Shown here piece after piece: positions 17,512 through 25,407 of a stretch of DNA of 34,538 bases. A model generated the notes under the pieces. That model saw only the letters and a list, made by a program, of their open reading frames with translations, searched no databases and was not told the origin of the DNA. The DNA comes from Ghiorsea sp. Lineage in GTDB: Bacteria; Pseudomonadota; Zetaproteobacteria; Mariprofundales; Mariprofundaceae. The stretch lies in NCBI GenBank assembly GCA_027080505.1, contig JALWRX010000126.1, positions 1-34,538 on the forward strand, in the 5' to 3' direction. Every line of letters starts with the position of its first letter. The first letter of the stretch is position 1. A program made the position numbers and the translations under genes.

Positions 17512-18667
17512 TATCTTCAATAGGAATATAAGCCTGACCAGTTTCCCCTGTATAAATTTGCATAGGTCGATAAATACGACCATCTGCCAATTGCTCACGC
17601 CAGTGAGCCAACCAGCCTGCCACACGCGATACCGCAAAAATAGGTGTAAACAAGTCTGTTTCAATACCAAGCTTGCGGTACACAATACCTGAATAAAAAT
17701 CCACGTTAGGACACACACCCTTTTTACCCAAAGTATCTTTTGAGAATTTTTCTATATAGCGAGCAATTTCATAAGTAGGATCTTCACCAACTTCTTTTGC
17801 CAACTCACCATATAGCTTTTGCAACAAGGTTGCCCTAGGATCTTTGGTTTTATAAATCCTATGCCCTAAACCTGCAATTTTCTTCTTATTGGCAAGTTTA
17901 TCTTGTAAATACTTCTCTGCATTCTCTAACGAACCAATCTCATCAAGCATATGCAACACATCTTCATTCGCCCCACCATGCAATGCACCAGATAATGAAC
18001 CTACAGCCGCACTAATAGATGAATAAGGATCTGCTTGAGATGATGCCACCACTATGGTCGAAAATGTGCTAGCATTCATGGTATGCTCTGCATGGACGAT
18101 AAGGGCTACATCCATAATACGCTCTGCCAAGGGGCTAGGCTCTTCTCCACTTAACATGTAAAGAAAATTAGCAGCATGTGATAAGTCATCACGTGGTTGA
18201 ATTGGGTCATCACCTTTTCGCATACGAGCGTGCGCTGCAACAATCGTTGGCAGTTTTGCAATCAGACGTAGGTATACATCACGAATTTCATCTTCACCCA
18301 ACTGTTGATTCAAGCCTTTTTCAATGGGATAATACATACCCAATACCGCCACACATGCTTGCAAGGCATCCATAGGGTGAGCCGATTCTGGAAAACACTT
18401 CATCATATCACGAATACGAAATTTAATACGACGGTGGTGGCGCAAGTCTGCATCAAACTTCGCCAATTCATCAGCAGTCGGCAAACGTCCGTAAATCAAT
18501 AGAAAAGATGTTTCTTCATACGAAGACTTCTCAGCCAACTCTTCAATATCAATGCCTCGATATGCAAGCACACCTTGCTGCCCATCAATCGTTGATACCG
18601 CAGATTCTGCAACGGGAATACCTGCAAGCCCTGGTGAATAACATGAAATATCATGTTCTGAAGTCAT
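17504..18667 (-). CDS. gltA: Citrate synthase (short, dimeric-type)
   Basis: A 387-residue enzyme condensing oxaloacetate and acetyl-CoA. Catalytic residues are present: H230 in SGALHGGANEDV, H269 in AGLGHRIYKTKDPRA and D323 in CPNVDFYSGIVY. The N-terminus SPGLAGIPVAESAVSTIDG plus LAYRGIDIEELA and the length place it with the short dimeric citrate synthase/2-methylcitrate synthase group rather than the NADH-regulated hexameric E. coli type. With no prp genes around, citrate synthase is the better call. ATG 18667 is preferred: AAGGAG lies six bases upstream. A longer frame to 18775 has no support. It is divergent from the glutaredoxin gene. Confidence 0.88.
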   Translation of the reverse strand: MTSEHDISCYSPGLAGIPVAESAVSTIDGQQGVLAYRGIDIEELAEKSSYEETSFLLIYGRLPTADELAKFDADLRHHRRIKFRIRDMMKCFPESAHPMDALQACVAVLGMYYPIEKGLNQQLGEDEIRDVYLRLIAKLPTIVAAHARMRKGDDPIQPRDDLSHAANFLYMLSGEEPSPLAERIMDVALIVHAEHTMNASTFSTIVVASSQADPYSSISAAVGSLSGALHGGANEDVLHMLDEIGSLENAEKYLQDKLANKKKIAGLGHRIYKTKDPRATLLQKLYGELAKEVGEDPTYEIARYIEKFSKDTLGKKGVCPNVDFYSGIVYRKLGIETDLFTPIFAVSRVAGWLAHWREQLADGRIYRPMQIYTGETGQAYIPIEDRK

Positions 18668-18729
18668 CATTATCTCCTTATCTCGTACGCACTTCGTAGC
18701 GTCAACAAACAACAAAACGAATGCAAAAC

Positions 18730-18757
18730 AAACTACGTCTCGCACTAATGATGTCAA
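18730..18757 (-). promoter_or_regulatory. Possible gltA promoter
   Basis: On the minus strand a perfect TTGACA (18757-18752) is followed after 16 bases by a weak -10, TAGTTT (18735-18730), about 65 bases upstream of the gltA start. The good -35 with a poor -10 would fit an activator-dependent promoter. Low confidence. Confidence 0.3.
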
Positions 18758-18858
18758 TATTGTACACCCCTGCATTAAAAAGTTATGAAATTAAAACACT
18801 AGCTGCTAGCATCGCATCTCATTTCAATATTTCACAATACCTGCAGGAGCTTTGGCAC

Positions 18859-19266
18859 ATGCTTAAAAAGGTTTTACTTAAAATATTTCGTGAAGGCGTG
18901 GGTGGTTTAATGGCTTTTGTTAGTTGGCTAACTAAACCTCGTAAAATCAAACGTAGCCCTGAAGAGCAACATCATGTCGATGCTATCGCTAAAAACATGT
19001 CTATATATCAATATTTTGCATGTCCTTTTTGTATTAAAACACGGCGCACTGTTCACCGCTTAAATATTCCTTTGGAATACCGTGATGCACAAGTCCGTGG
19101 TGGCGAACACCGCAATACGCTTGAAAAAGAAGGTGGCGCAATCAAAGTGCCTTGTTTACGTATTGATGAAGGTGAGCAAACAACGTGGTTATACGAGTCC
19201 AATGATATTATTGCTTACCTCAACAAAACCTTTGATCCTGTATTTAGTAACAAAACTAGCAGCTAA
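18859..19266 (+). CDS. Glutaredoxin-like thioredoxin-fold protein
   Basis: A 135-residue protein. An amphipathic/hydrophobic N-terminal helix (MLKKVLLKIFREGVGGLMAF) precedes a glutaredoxin/GST-N-type domain with active site CPFC (55-58), YRDAQVRGGEHRNTLE, the cis-proline segment VPCL (97-100) and WLYESNDIIAYL. This matches a conserved proteobacterial glutaredoxin family of unknown partner, expected to do thiol-disulfide exchange with glutathione; the N-terminal helix may tether it to the membrane. The start at 18859 is chosen from CAGGAG nine bases upstream; the frame extends to 18721 without an RBS. It is eight bases upstream of a response regulator gene, suggesting a two-gene operon. Confidence 0.8.
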   Translation: MLKKVLLKIFREGVGGLMAFVSWLTKPRKIKRSPEEQHHVDAIAKNMSIYQYFACPFCIKTRRTVHRLNIPLEYRDAQVRGGEHRNTLEKEGGAIKVPCLRIDEGEQTTWLYESNDIIAYLNKTFDPVFSNKTSS

Positions 19267-19274
19267 TAAACCGC

Positions 19275-19931
19275 ATGAAACTTTATCACGCCTTACTGCT
19301 TGAAGATGAAAAACCCACACGTTATCTTTTAAGTAAAGCCATAAAAATTCACCCTGAATTACGTCTTACTGCCGCAGTAGGCAGTTGTGAAGCAGCTATG
19401 GCTGCATTGCAAGAACATAAACCTGATATTCTTATTTCAGACTTAGGTTTACCTGATGGACATGGCGTTAAAGTCATCGCCCAAGCTAAGCAACTCTACC
19501 CTGAAATTGAAATATTGGTTGTTACCATGTTTGATGATGAAGAGAGTGTGGTAAATGCCTTAGAGGCTGGTGCCAGTAGTTATTTGCTAAAGAAACAAGC
19601 CTTTGAAGAATTGGGTGATGCAGTGATGAGCACATTACGGGGTGAGTCAGCTATCAGCCCAGAAATCGCACGTTACCTCATCAAACGTTTTAAAAAACAA
19701 GATGAACAACATGCTCCGCCAGTAAAAAACCCTCTCACAACGAGGGAAAATGAAGTTTTACGCTTCATTGCCAAAGGCTATAGTTATGATGAGATAGCAG
19801 AGACTTTTTCTTTATCAACCAATACTGTACGTGCCCATATTCGCAATATTTATCGTAAGCTTTCTGTCAGCTCACGCTCTGAAGCTGTCTTTGAAGCAAC
19901 CCATCTAGGTTTTATTGATTTAAAAGAATAA
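19275..19931 (+). CDS. NarL/FixJ-family two-component response regulator (orphan)
   Basis: A 218-residue regulator. The receiver domain (about 1-120) has the acidic pair E10/D11, phospho-acceptor D56 in DILISDLGLPDG, T84 and the lysine pair at 105-106 (YLLKK). A LuxR-type HTH covers about 150-212 (LTTRENEVLRFIAKGYSYDEIAETFSLSTNTVRAHIRNIYRKL). The full phosphorylation machinery is intact, yet no histidine kinase gene is in the window. No strong Shine-Dalgarno is seen. Its close spacing to the glutaredoxin gene suggests coupling; its stop is one base from the convergent dnaB stop, with no terminator visible. Confidence 0.92.
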   Translation: MKLYHALLLEDEKPTRYLLSKAIKIHPELRLTAAVGSCEAAMAALQEHKPDILISDLGLPDGHGVKVIAQAKQLYPEIEILVVTMFDDEESVVNALEAGASSYLLKKQAFEELGDAVMSTLRGESAISPEIARYLIKRFKKQDEQHAPPVKNPLTTRENEVLRFIAKGYSYDEIAETFSLSTNTVRAHIRNIYRKLSVSSRSEAVFEATHLGFIDLKE

Positions 19932-19932
19932 T

Positions 19933-21315
19933 CTAATCAAAACCCTTAGCTAAGTTTTCAAAGCGTGTAAACTCTTTCCTGAATGCAAGGTGCACTGTTC
20001 CAGTCGGCCCATTCCTTTGCTTGGCAATGATAATCTCTGCTTTACCTTCATTTTCAGGTTTTTTATTATAAACCTCATCACGGTAAATAAACATAATTAC
20101 ATCGGCATCTTGCTCGATTGCACCAGACTCCCGTAAATCAGACATCATAGGACGCTTATCAGCCCGTGACTCTAATGACCGGTTCAACTGTGACAGCACC
20201 AAAATAGGCACATCCAACTCTTTCGCTAAGCCTTTAAGAGAACGTGTCATTTCACTGATTTCCAAGTCTTTACGTTCTGCTGCGGTGCCAGTCATCAATT
20301 GTAGGTAATCAATCAATACCATATCAAGACGACCATGATCACGTTTTAAACGCCGACATTTGGCTCTAAGATCATGCACTGTAATTGCAGGCGTATCATC
20401 AACAAAAATAGCTGCTTCAGAAAGTTTCGCCGTACCTGCGGCAAGTTTACGCCAATCATCAGGCACAAAATTACCCGTACGCATTTTTGCCATATCTACT
20501 TGAGACTCTGCAGCCAATAAACGCATAGAAATTTGTTGCGCCGACATTTCCAATGAAAAAACAGCCACCACATTTGCATTATCTTCATCACGAATCGCAG
20601 CATTTTGTGCTAAGTTCATTACAAAGGCCGTTTTGCCCATACTTGGTCGCCCTGCAATAATAATAAGGTCTCCGCGTTGTAAACCAGCCGTGCTTTCATC
20701 CAAATCAATAAAACCAGTAGATACACCTGTTACTGAACGTTGATCTTCGTAGCGTTTTTGTAGATCTTTATAGCCTTCTTGAATCAGCTCTTTTAAAGAA
20801 AAAAAGTTTTTCTTATCTTGACTAAAACTTTCCGAAACAGCCAAAATTTGTGATTCAGAAACATCCAAGTGTTCTGCCACCGGCTTCATCGGGCTTTCAT
20901 AGACTTCTTGAGATATTTTTGAGCAAACTTGCAACAAACGTCGTAAAATTGCACGTTCACGCACAATTTCAGCATAATGCCTAACATTTGCTGAGGTAGG
21001 AATGAGTGAAATTAAATCACCCAAGTATACTTCACCTCCGCACTCTTCCAACTCTCCTGAACGCTCTAAGTAGTCTTTAACTGTTAAAGCATCAACAGGG
21101 CGATTATCAGATGATAAAGCATCAATCGCAGCAAATATTTTACCATTGGCTGCAATGTAAAAATGTTCAGGTGATAGAATACCCTCCAAACGCTCAAGTG
21201 CCTCTGGGTCAAGCATAATTCCACCCAGCACGGCACACTCCGCATCCCGCGCATGAGGAGGAACCCGTTCACGCAAGCCTAGCTCACGTGACGGGGAATT
21301 ACCTTCTTCAATCAA
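19933..21315 (-). CDS. dnaB: Replicative DNA helicase DnaB
   Basis: A 460-residue hexameric helicase that unwinds DNA at the replication fork. The N-terminal primase-interaction domain has RVPPHARDAECAVLGGIMLD. The RecA-like domain has Walker A GRPSMGKT (222-229), Walker B MVLIDYLQLM, then ILVLSQLNRSLESRADKRP and LRESGAIEQDADVIMFIYRDEVY. No intein interrupts it. There is no ATG near the start: TTG 21315 directly abuts the rplI stop (TAA then TTG) and gives the normal family N-terminus. It is the last gene of the rpsF-priB-rpsR-DUF2232-rplI-dnaB series, a widespread arrangement. Confidence 0.97.
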   Translation of the reverse strand: MIEEGNSPSRELGLRERVPPHARDAECAVLGGIMLDPEALERLEGILSPEHFYIAANGKIFAAIDALSSDNRPVDALTVKDYLERSGELEECGGEVYLGDLISLIPTSANVRHYAEIVRERAILRRLLQVCSKISQEVYESPMKPVAEHLDVSESQILAVSESFSQDKKNFFSLKELIQEGYKDLQKRYEDQRSVTGVSTGFIDLDESTAGLQRGDLIIIAGRPSMGKTAFVMNLAQNAAIRDEDNANVVAVFSLEMSAQQISMRLLAAESQVDMAKMRTGNFVPDDWRKLAAGTAKLSEAAIFVDDTPAITVHDLRAKCRRLKRDHGRLDMVLIDYLQLMTGTAAERKDLEISEMTRSLKGLAKELDVPILVLSQLNRSLESRADKRPMMSDLRESGAIEQDADVIMFIYRDEVYNKKPENEGKAEIIIAKQRNGPTGTVHLAFRKEFTRFENLAKGFD

Positions 21316-21762
21316 TTATACTTCAGCTTCAATGCTAACTTTAAGTTCTGCAACCACATCAGGGTGCAAACGAACACGAAACTCATGTTCACCTACTTCT
21401 TTAATGGGTGCATCTAGTAAAATGTCACGACGCGCAACATCAAAACCTTGTTCATTAATCATTGCTGCCAACTCTGTAGCACCAATAGAACCGTACAAGT
21501 GTTTGCCATCAGAAGTTGCACGAACAACAACCAACTCTAAAGCAGATAATTTTTCAGCTTCAGCTTTTGCCGCAGCAAGAACTTCTGCTTGTTTGTCTTC
21601 TAATACTTTACGACGACGTTCAAACACTTTTACATTAGCAGCACTTGCAACAATTGCCTTATGTTGTGGCAATAAGAAGTTGCGACCATAACCGTCACGT
21701 ACTTTTACTTCATCACCAACGTTTCCAAGTCCTTCCACACGTTCCAAAAGAATCAAGTCCAT
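21316..21762 (-). CDS. rplI: 50S ribosomal protein L9 (bL9)
   Basis: A 148-residue ribosomal protein with the N-domain LLERVEGLGNVGDEVKVRDGYGRNFLLP, the long connecting helix rich in Ala/Glu/Lys, and the C-domain LYGSIGATELA...EVGEHEFRVRLHPDV. Two ATGs are adjacent (21765 and 21762). The second is preferred because AGGAG then lies at about 7 bases and the protein starts MDLILLE as usual; the first overlaps the upstream stop by four bases. Co-translation with DUF2232 is likely. Confidence 0.96.
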   Translation of the reverse strand: MDLILLERVEGLGNVGDEVKVRDGYGRNFLLPQHKAIVASAANVKVFERRRKVLEDKQAEVLAAAKAEAEKLSALELVVVRATSDGKHLYGSIGATELAAMINEQGFDVARRDILLDAPIKEVGEHEFRVRLHPDVVAELKVSIEAEV

Positions 21763-22766
21763 CATTTTTCTCCTGTTGTCGAAACCATATTTCGACGAAA
21801 ATTAAACCAAAAATCAAGTAGCCCAACCACAGCAAATAATATCACCACAGCAGACCAAAAAAATAACATCACATACATCACTATAATTGTGTTCACCATA
21901 CCTCGGCTCTCAAACCATGCATGGGCAACCATAATGCCTTGTACAGCCAGTAAACCTGACAATACCAGCAAGCCATTGCTTGCTATATATTGCAAATCAC
22001 CTGTTGCTAACCATGCTATAGCTGCAAAAGCAACCCATACGTAAATCAACAGTGTTGGTAAGGCAAAGTCTAGCATACTGCTATCATTGCCTTGGTAAAA
22101 GTTATACCGTTTTGCCGTTTTACGTGCAAAAACCATATTACCCCACCATACAAACCATAGGCTAAACACCAACAAACCAGGGAATATTTTAACTACCCAT
22201 CCCTGTAACTGGCGAATTGACTCCACGGCTTGTGTTTCAGTCGCTGGCACACTACTCACCATATCATCAATCATGGGTTTAAAGAGTTTAGACACAAATG
22301 CTTGAATACCTGTTGTATCCATCGCAATCATTAAGCTCAGTATTACCACTATAAATAAAACTACAGCCAATACCCAAGCCGCCTGCCCCAAACCTTCTTT
22401 CTCCATTGTTTTTGCAGTTAAAGCAGAAGCAACAACAAACACTACAAAAAAAAGTAATGCCACATAAAAGCTTCCCGATGACAAAAACAAGATGAACGCA
22501 GATGCAATCACACCAACTTGCAGGCTATAAAACAGCCCACCACCAAACAGCACCAAAGCAAACACACTAGGCACGGCCAAATGCAACAGCATCCCTAGCA
22601 TCACCATAATAAAACCAACAATAGGAATATTCCCAAACAACATACTAAACGCGTAAGCCGAGGTTAACATCACTACCACCATTGCCGCACACGGCAAACG
22701 ATTGGTTAAAAAGAAGTCTGCCCACTTTGGCAACGTTTCTAGATGTTGTTCAGGGTCTTGGCTCAT
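21762..22766 (-). CDS. DUF2232 (YybS-like) multi-spanning membrane protein
   Basis: A 334-residue inner-membrane protein with about eight to nine hydrophobic helices (for example MVVVMLTSAYAFSMLFG, SFYVALLFFVVFVVASALTA, AAWVLAVVLFIVVILSLMIA, FPGLLVFSLWFVWWG). The segment TLLIYVWVAFAAIAWL and the late pair ending in FWFNFRR fit DUF2232. The family is repeatedly found between rpsR and rplI in proteobacteria; its function is not established. It starts 31 bases after rpsR and overlaps the start of rplI. No Shine-Dalgarno stands out. Confidence 0.85.
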   Translation of the reverse strand: MSQDPEQHLETLPKWADFFLTNRLPCAAMVVVMLTSAYAFSMLFGNIPIVGFIMVMLGMLLHLAVPSVFALVLFGGGLFYSLQVGVIASAFILFLSSGSFYVALLFFVVFVVASALTAKTMEKEGLGQAAWVLAVVLFIVVILSLMIAMDTTGIQAFVSKLFKPMIDDMVSSVPATETQAVESIRQLQGWVVKIFPGLLVFSLWFVWWGNMVFARKTAKRYNFYQGNDSSMLDFALPTLLIYVWVAFAAIAWLATGDLQYIASNGLLVLSGLLAVQGIMVAHAWFESRGMVNTIIVMYVMLFFWSAVVILFAVVGLLDFWFNFRRNMVSTTGEK

Positions 22767-22797
22767 ATCAAGGCTTGCCTTATGGTGAACAAATCAA

Positions 22798-23154
22798 TCA
22801 ATCGTGATGCAAAGGTGTAAACGCCAACAACGCCAATACACGTGCGCGTTTAATCGCAGTAGTTAATTGACGTTGATGTTTTGCACAAGTGCTTGTTACA
22901 CGCGAAGGGATAATTTTATAACGTTCTGAAACAAATTGTCCCAACAATGCAGGGTCTTTATGATCAATTGTTAATGTTTTATCTGCACAAAACTTGCAAA
23001 ACTTACGGCGACGTTGGAATTTACCACCACGTCCACCAGGACCACGACGTTGCGGGCGCTCTGGGCGACTACCTTCAGTACGTGCAGGGCGTGCAGGACG
23101 CGCGTCAGCAGCAGGTGTAGTCGATTCAGTTTTTACTGTTTTTTCTTCACTCAT
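22798..23154 (-). CDS. rpsR: 30S ribosomal protein S18 (bS18) with extended basic N-terminus
   Basis: A 118-residue protein. The conserved bS18 core begins near residue 48 (RRRKFCKFC) and runs through [19 protein letters not shown] and [23 protein letters not shown]53, C56, C90 and H93 form the zinc-binding (C+) pattern. It is about 43 residues longer than usual at the N-terminus; the extension is rich in Arg, Pro and Gly ([20 protein letters not shown]). The extension is real rather than a start error, since AGGAGA precedes this ATG at good spacing and overlaps the priB end. It binds bS6 in the ribosome. Confidence 0.95.
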   Translation of the reverse strand: MSEEKTVKTESTTPAADARPARPARTEGSRPERPQRRGPGGRGGKFQRRRKFCKFCADKTLTIDHKDPALLGQFVSERYKIIPSRVTSTCAKHQRQLTTAIKRARVLALLAFTPLHHD

Positions 23155-23155
23155 T

Positions 23156-23497
23156 CTATTCTCCTAAATTATTCTTATCTAATAAATCTATACGGCTTAA
23201 CCAAACTTCCACCTGCCCCCATCGTTGTTGTCCATCTCGACTATAATAACGGCGACGCAACTCTCCTTCGACATGCACATGCTCACCTTTGAATTTGATA
23301 AGCTTTTCAGCTAAATCACCTACCGCACGTAATGGCATAGGCTGTTCATTCAACATGGTGGCTCTTTTTTGCCCCAAATGTGGTCTATATACAATCAAAG
23401 AAGCAACAACGGCTAGGTTTCCATCAGGCATCCAACGATCATGAATGTCATCAACGACCCCATGAAGTTGAACAATATTAAGCTGCAGTTTCTCCAC
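23156..23497 (-). CDS. priB: Primosomal replication protein N (PriB-like OB-fold protein)
   Basis: About 113 residues encoding a small OB-fold single-strand DNA-binding protein expected to help restart replication with PriA. Landmarks are [29 protein letters not shown] at the N-terminus and [23 protein letters not shown]...[14 protein letters not shown] at the C-terminus. Its place between rpsF and rpsR is the conserved priB locus of beta- and gammaproteobacteria. No ATG is available: GTG 23497, with AAGGA upstream, is the best start and overlaps the rpsF end by 20 bases. A short SSB paralogue is the alternative reading. Confidence 0.8.
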   Translation of the reverse strand: MEKLQLNIVQLHGVVDDIHDRWMPDGNLAVVASLIVYRPHLGQKRATMLNEQPMPLRAVGDLAEKLIKFKGEHVHVEGELRRRYYSRDGQQRWGQVEVWLSRIDLLDKNNLGE

Positions 23498-23957
23498 TTT
23501 CTTCCTTAGCAGTTTTCTCTTCTGCTGTAGGCTCAGCTTTCGTTGCATCAGTCGCTTCTTCAGCTTTTGTTTCTTCAGCTTTTGTTTCTTCAGCTTTTGT
23601 TTCTACTTCAGCTTGAGACTCTTCAGTAGCTGCAGTTGAACGGCGACGCAACAATGGCGATGGCTCATCAGATAGTTCCGTAATACTTGTGGTTAAGAAA
23701 CGTAGAATACGTTCATCCAAACGCAAAGACTCATCGATAAGCTTAGCAACTTCTGCTGCGCCATCGGTAACAAGCAATGCATAATGACCACGGTTACGTT
23801 TTTGGATAGAATAAGCAAGTGGACGAACACCCCAGTATTCGCGTTTGACGATACGGGCTCCTGCTTTTTCGATTTTCTCAACCAATTCATTGGTAAGAAC
23901 TTCGGTATTTTCCTGAGATACATCAGGGTTTACGATAAACACTGTTTCGTAATACAT
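23478..23957 (-). CDS. rpsF: 30S ribosomal protein S6 (bS6) with long acidic C-terminal tail
   Basis: A 159-residue protein. The bS6 fold spans about 1-100 (YYETVFIVNPD; REYWGVRPLAYSIQKRNRGHYALL; LDERILRFLTT). A 48-residue Glu/Ala/Thr/Lys tail (112-159) contains three near-identical KAEET repeats. E. coli bS6 is extended post-translationally with glutamates by RimK; here an acidic tail is encoded in the gene. ATG 23957 has AGAGGAG about 4 bases upstream. It heads the operon and is preceded by a promoter and a structured leader. bS6 pairs with bS18 in the small subunit. Confidence 0.96.
   Translation of the reverse strand: MYYETVFIVNPDVSQENTEVLTNELVEKIEKAGARIVKREYWGVRPLAYSIQKRNRGHYALLVTDGAAEVAKLIDESLRLDERILRFLTTSITELSDEPSPLLRRRSTAATEESQAEVETKAEETKAEETKAEEATDATKAEPTAEEKTAKEESGETAA
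23561..23605 (-). repeat. Three tandem 15-bp repeats inside rpsF
   Basis: CAGCTTTTGTTTCTT occurs three times in a row (23561-23575, 23576-23590, and 23591-23605 with one mismatch). It encodes the repeated KAEET units of the acidic bS6 tail. Being in-frame, unit-number changes by slippage would lengthen or shorten the tail without a frameshift. Confidence 0.9.
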
Positions 23958-23974
23958 AGCGCTCCTCTTGGCAT

Positions 23975-24028
23975 GATTATCATTCGATAATCGTTGCTCT
24001 GAAACATTTTTAGGCGCGTTCAGAGCAA
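23975..24028 (-). promoter_or_regulatory. Structured 5' leader of rpsF: two stem-loops, candidate ribosomal-protein autoregulatory element
   Basis: Two perfect inverted repeats lie just upstream of rpsF. The first has 10-bp arms (23994-24003 and 24019-24028) with a 15-base loop; the second has 7-bp arms (GATTATC / GATAATC, 23975-23992) with a 4-base loop. The second ends about 12 bases before the rpsF Shine-Dalgarno. bS6-bS18 are known to bind their own leader in several bacteria. Whether this one has the required CCG-containing loop is not clear by eye. Confidence 0.5.
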
Positions 24029-24065
24029 GGTTATTTTAGTTTCACTGCACATTGCAGCGTGCGGC

Positions 24066-24093
24066 AGCATAGGCAATTCATAGCTAAAGTCAA
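24066..24093 (-). promoter_or_regulatory. Putative sigma-70 promoter of the rpsF-dnaB operon
   Basis: On the minus strand TTGACT (24093-24088) and TATGCT (24071-24066) are separated by 16 bases, about 110 bases before the rpsF ATG. It lies downstream of the aroC stop, so the ribosomal/replication genes can be transcribed independently of aroC. The remaining bases to 24189 show no terminator I trust. Confidence 0.45.
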
Positions 24094-24189
24094 TGCTATC
24101 AATTCTACTGTACACCAATCAAAAAGATTAAGTTTGAAACCAAAAAAGATGGAACCTTCTGTATGATAATAAATATTGGAAAGATTCAA

Positions 24190-25251
24190 CTATAAACGAC
24201 TTGCACGTTGTCTAAGCAAGTGATCCGCAAGTGTTAGTGCCAGCATAGCCTCAGCAATAGGCACTGCGCGAATACCTACACATGGGTCATGCCTACCTTT
24301 GGTAATAATTTCAGTTTCATTACCATGAATATCAATCGTTGGTCGCGGCTTCAAAATGGATGATGTTGGTTTTAAACCCATACGCACATGAATGGTATCG
24401 CCGTTGGAAATACCACCCAACACACCACCAGCATGATTACTCTGGAAACCATCTTGACGAATAGCATCACCAAACTCAGAACCTTTGGCTTCAACGCAGG
24501 CAAAACCATCTCCGACTTCCACGGCTTTTACTGCTTGAATGCTCATCATAGCTTTGGCTAAATCCGCATCCAATCGGTCAAACACTGGCTCACCCAGTCC
24601 CGCAGGTACACCTTGAGCCTCAACCGTCACTGATGCACCAATAGAATCCCCAGTTTTTCTAAGCTTATCCATAAAATCAGCCATTTCTTTTGCAGCATTC
24701 GCATCAGGTGAGAAAAATGGATTGTTATAAATTTCATCCAAAGAAAAGTTGCTTGGGTTAATTTTAATAGGGCCAATTTGGTCTACCCAACCACGAATAC
24801 GCACGCCTGAACTGGCAAGAAACTTACGTGCCACAGCCCCTGCTGCCACGCGCATGGCTGTTTCTCGTGCAGATGAGCGACCACCACCACGATAATCTCT
24901 AAAACCATACTTTTCATGAAATGTAAAATCTGCATGACCAGGGCGGAACTTATCTTTAATATCAGAATAATCTTTGCTGCGTTGGTCGGTATTGCGAATC
25001 AGTAAGGCAATCGGACAGCCTGTGGTTTTTCCCTCAAATACACCCGATAAAATTTCCACTTCATCGGCTTCTCTGCGTTGTGTTGTATATTTCGATTGAC
25101 CAGGTTTGCGTTTATCTAAATCGGGCTGAATATCTGCTTCAGATAATGCCACGCCCGCAGGACAACCCTCAACAATCGCCACCAAGGCTTTGCCATGGGA
25201 TTCACCTGCTGTGCTTACACGAAATATTTGACCAATACTAGAACCTGACAT
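24190..25251 (-). CDS. aroC: Chorismate synthase
   Basis: A 353-residue FMN-dependent enzyme that converts 5-enolpyruvylshikimate 3-phosphate to chorismate, the last common step to aromatic amino acids. Signatures are [18 protein letters not shown], the [23 protein letters not shown] region, [33 protein letters not shown] and [17 protein letters not shown]. The length is standard. ATG 25251 has AGGGATA upstream. It follows fabI by 156 bases. That gap holds only short inverted repeats (one at 25375-25391, arms CTACTA/TAGTAG) with no T-run. Confidence 0.97.
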   Translation of the reverse strand: MSGSSIGQIFRVSTAGESHGKALVAIVEGCPAGVALSEADIQPDLDKRKPGQSKYTTQRREADEVEILSGVFEGKTTGCPIALLIRNTDQRSKDYSDIKDKFRPGHADFTFHEKYGFRDYRGGGRSSARETAMRVAAGAVARKFLASSGVRIRGWVDQIGPIKINPSNFSLDEIYNNPFFSPDANAAKEMADFMDKLRKTGDSIGASVTVEAQGVPAGLGEPVFDRLDADLAKAMMSIQAVKAVEVGDGFACVEAKGSEFGDAIRQDGFQSNHAGGVLGGISNGDTIHVRMGLKPTSSILKPRPTIDIHGNETEIITKGRHDPCVGIRAVPIAEAMLALTLADHLLRQRASRL

Positions 25252-25407
25252 CTGATATCCCTAACCCTTTAAATACAAAAGCATCATCATCAATAATGAT
25301 TTAACTTGCCTGAATATTGTCCGCTAGCAAGGCAGAGTAAGCACGCTTACAACTGTAAGTGCGCATTTCCAACGCTACTAGGGAATAGTAGATAGGTAAG
25401 AGAATCA

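Noticed and set aside
23561-23605. Short tandem repeats considered as a CRISPR or binding-site array
   Set aside because: The units are 15 bp, contiguous without spacers, and encode in-frame KAEET repeats of the bS6 tail.
24029-24189. Possible small RNA or tRNA in the aroC-rpsF gap
   Set aside because: No cloverleaf, no CCA-type end and only short inverted repeats; better explained as the rpsF promoter and leader.
25252-25407. Terminator between fabI and aroC
   Set aside because: Small inverted repeats (for example CTACTA/TAGTAG) are present but lack a following T-run.
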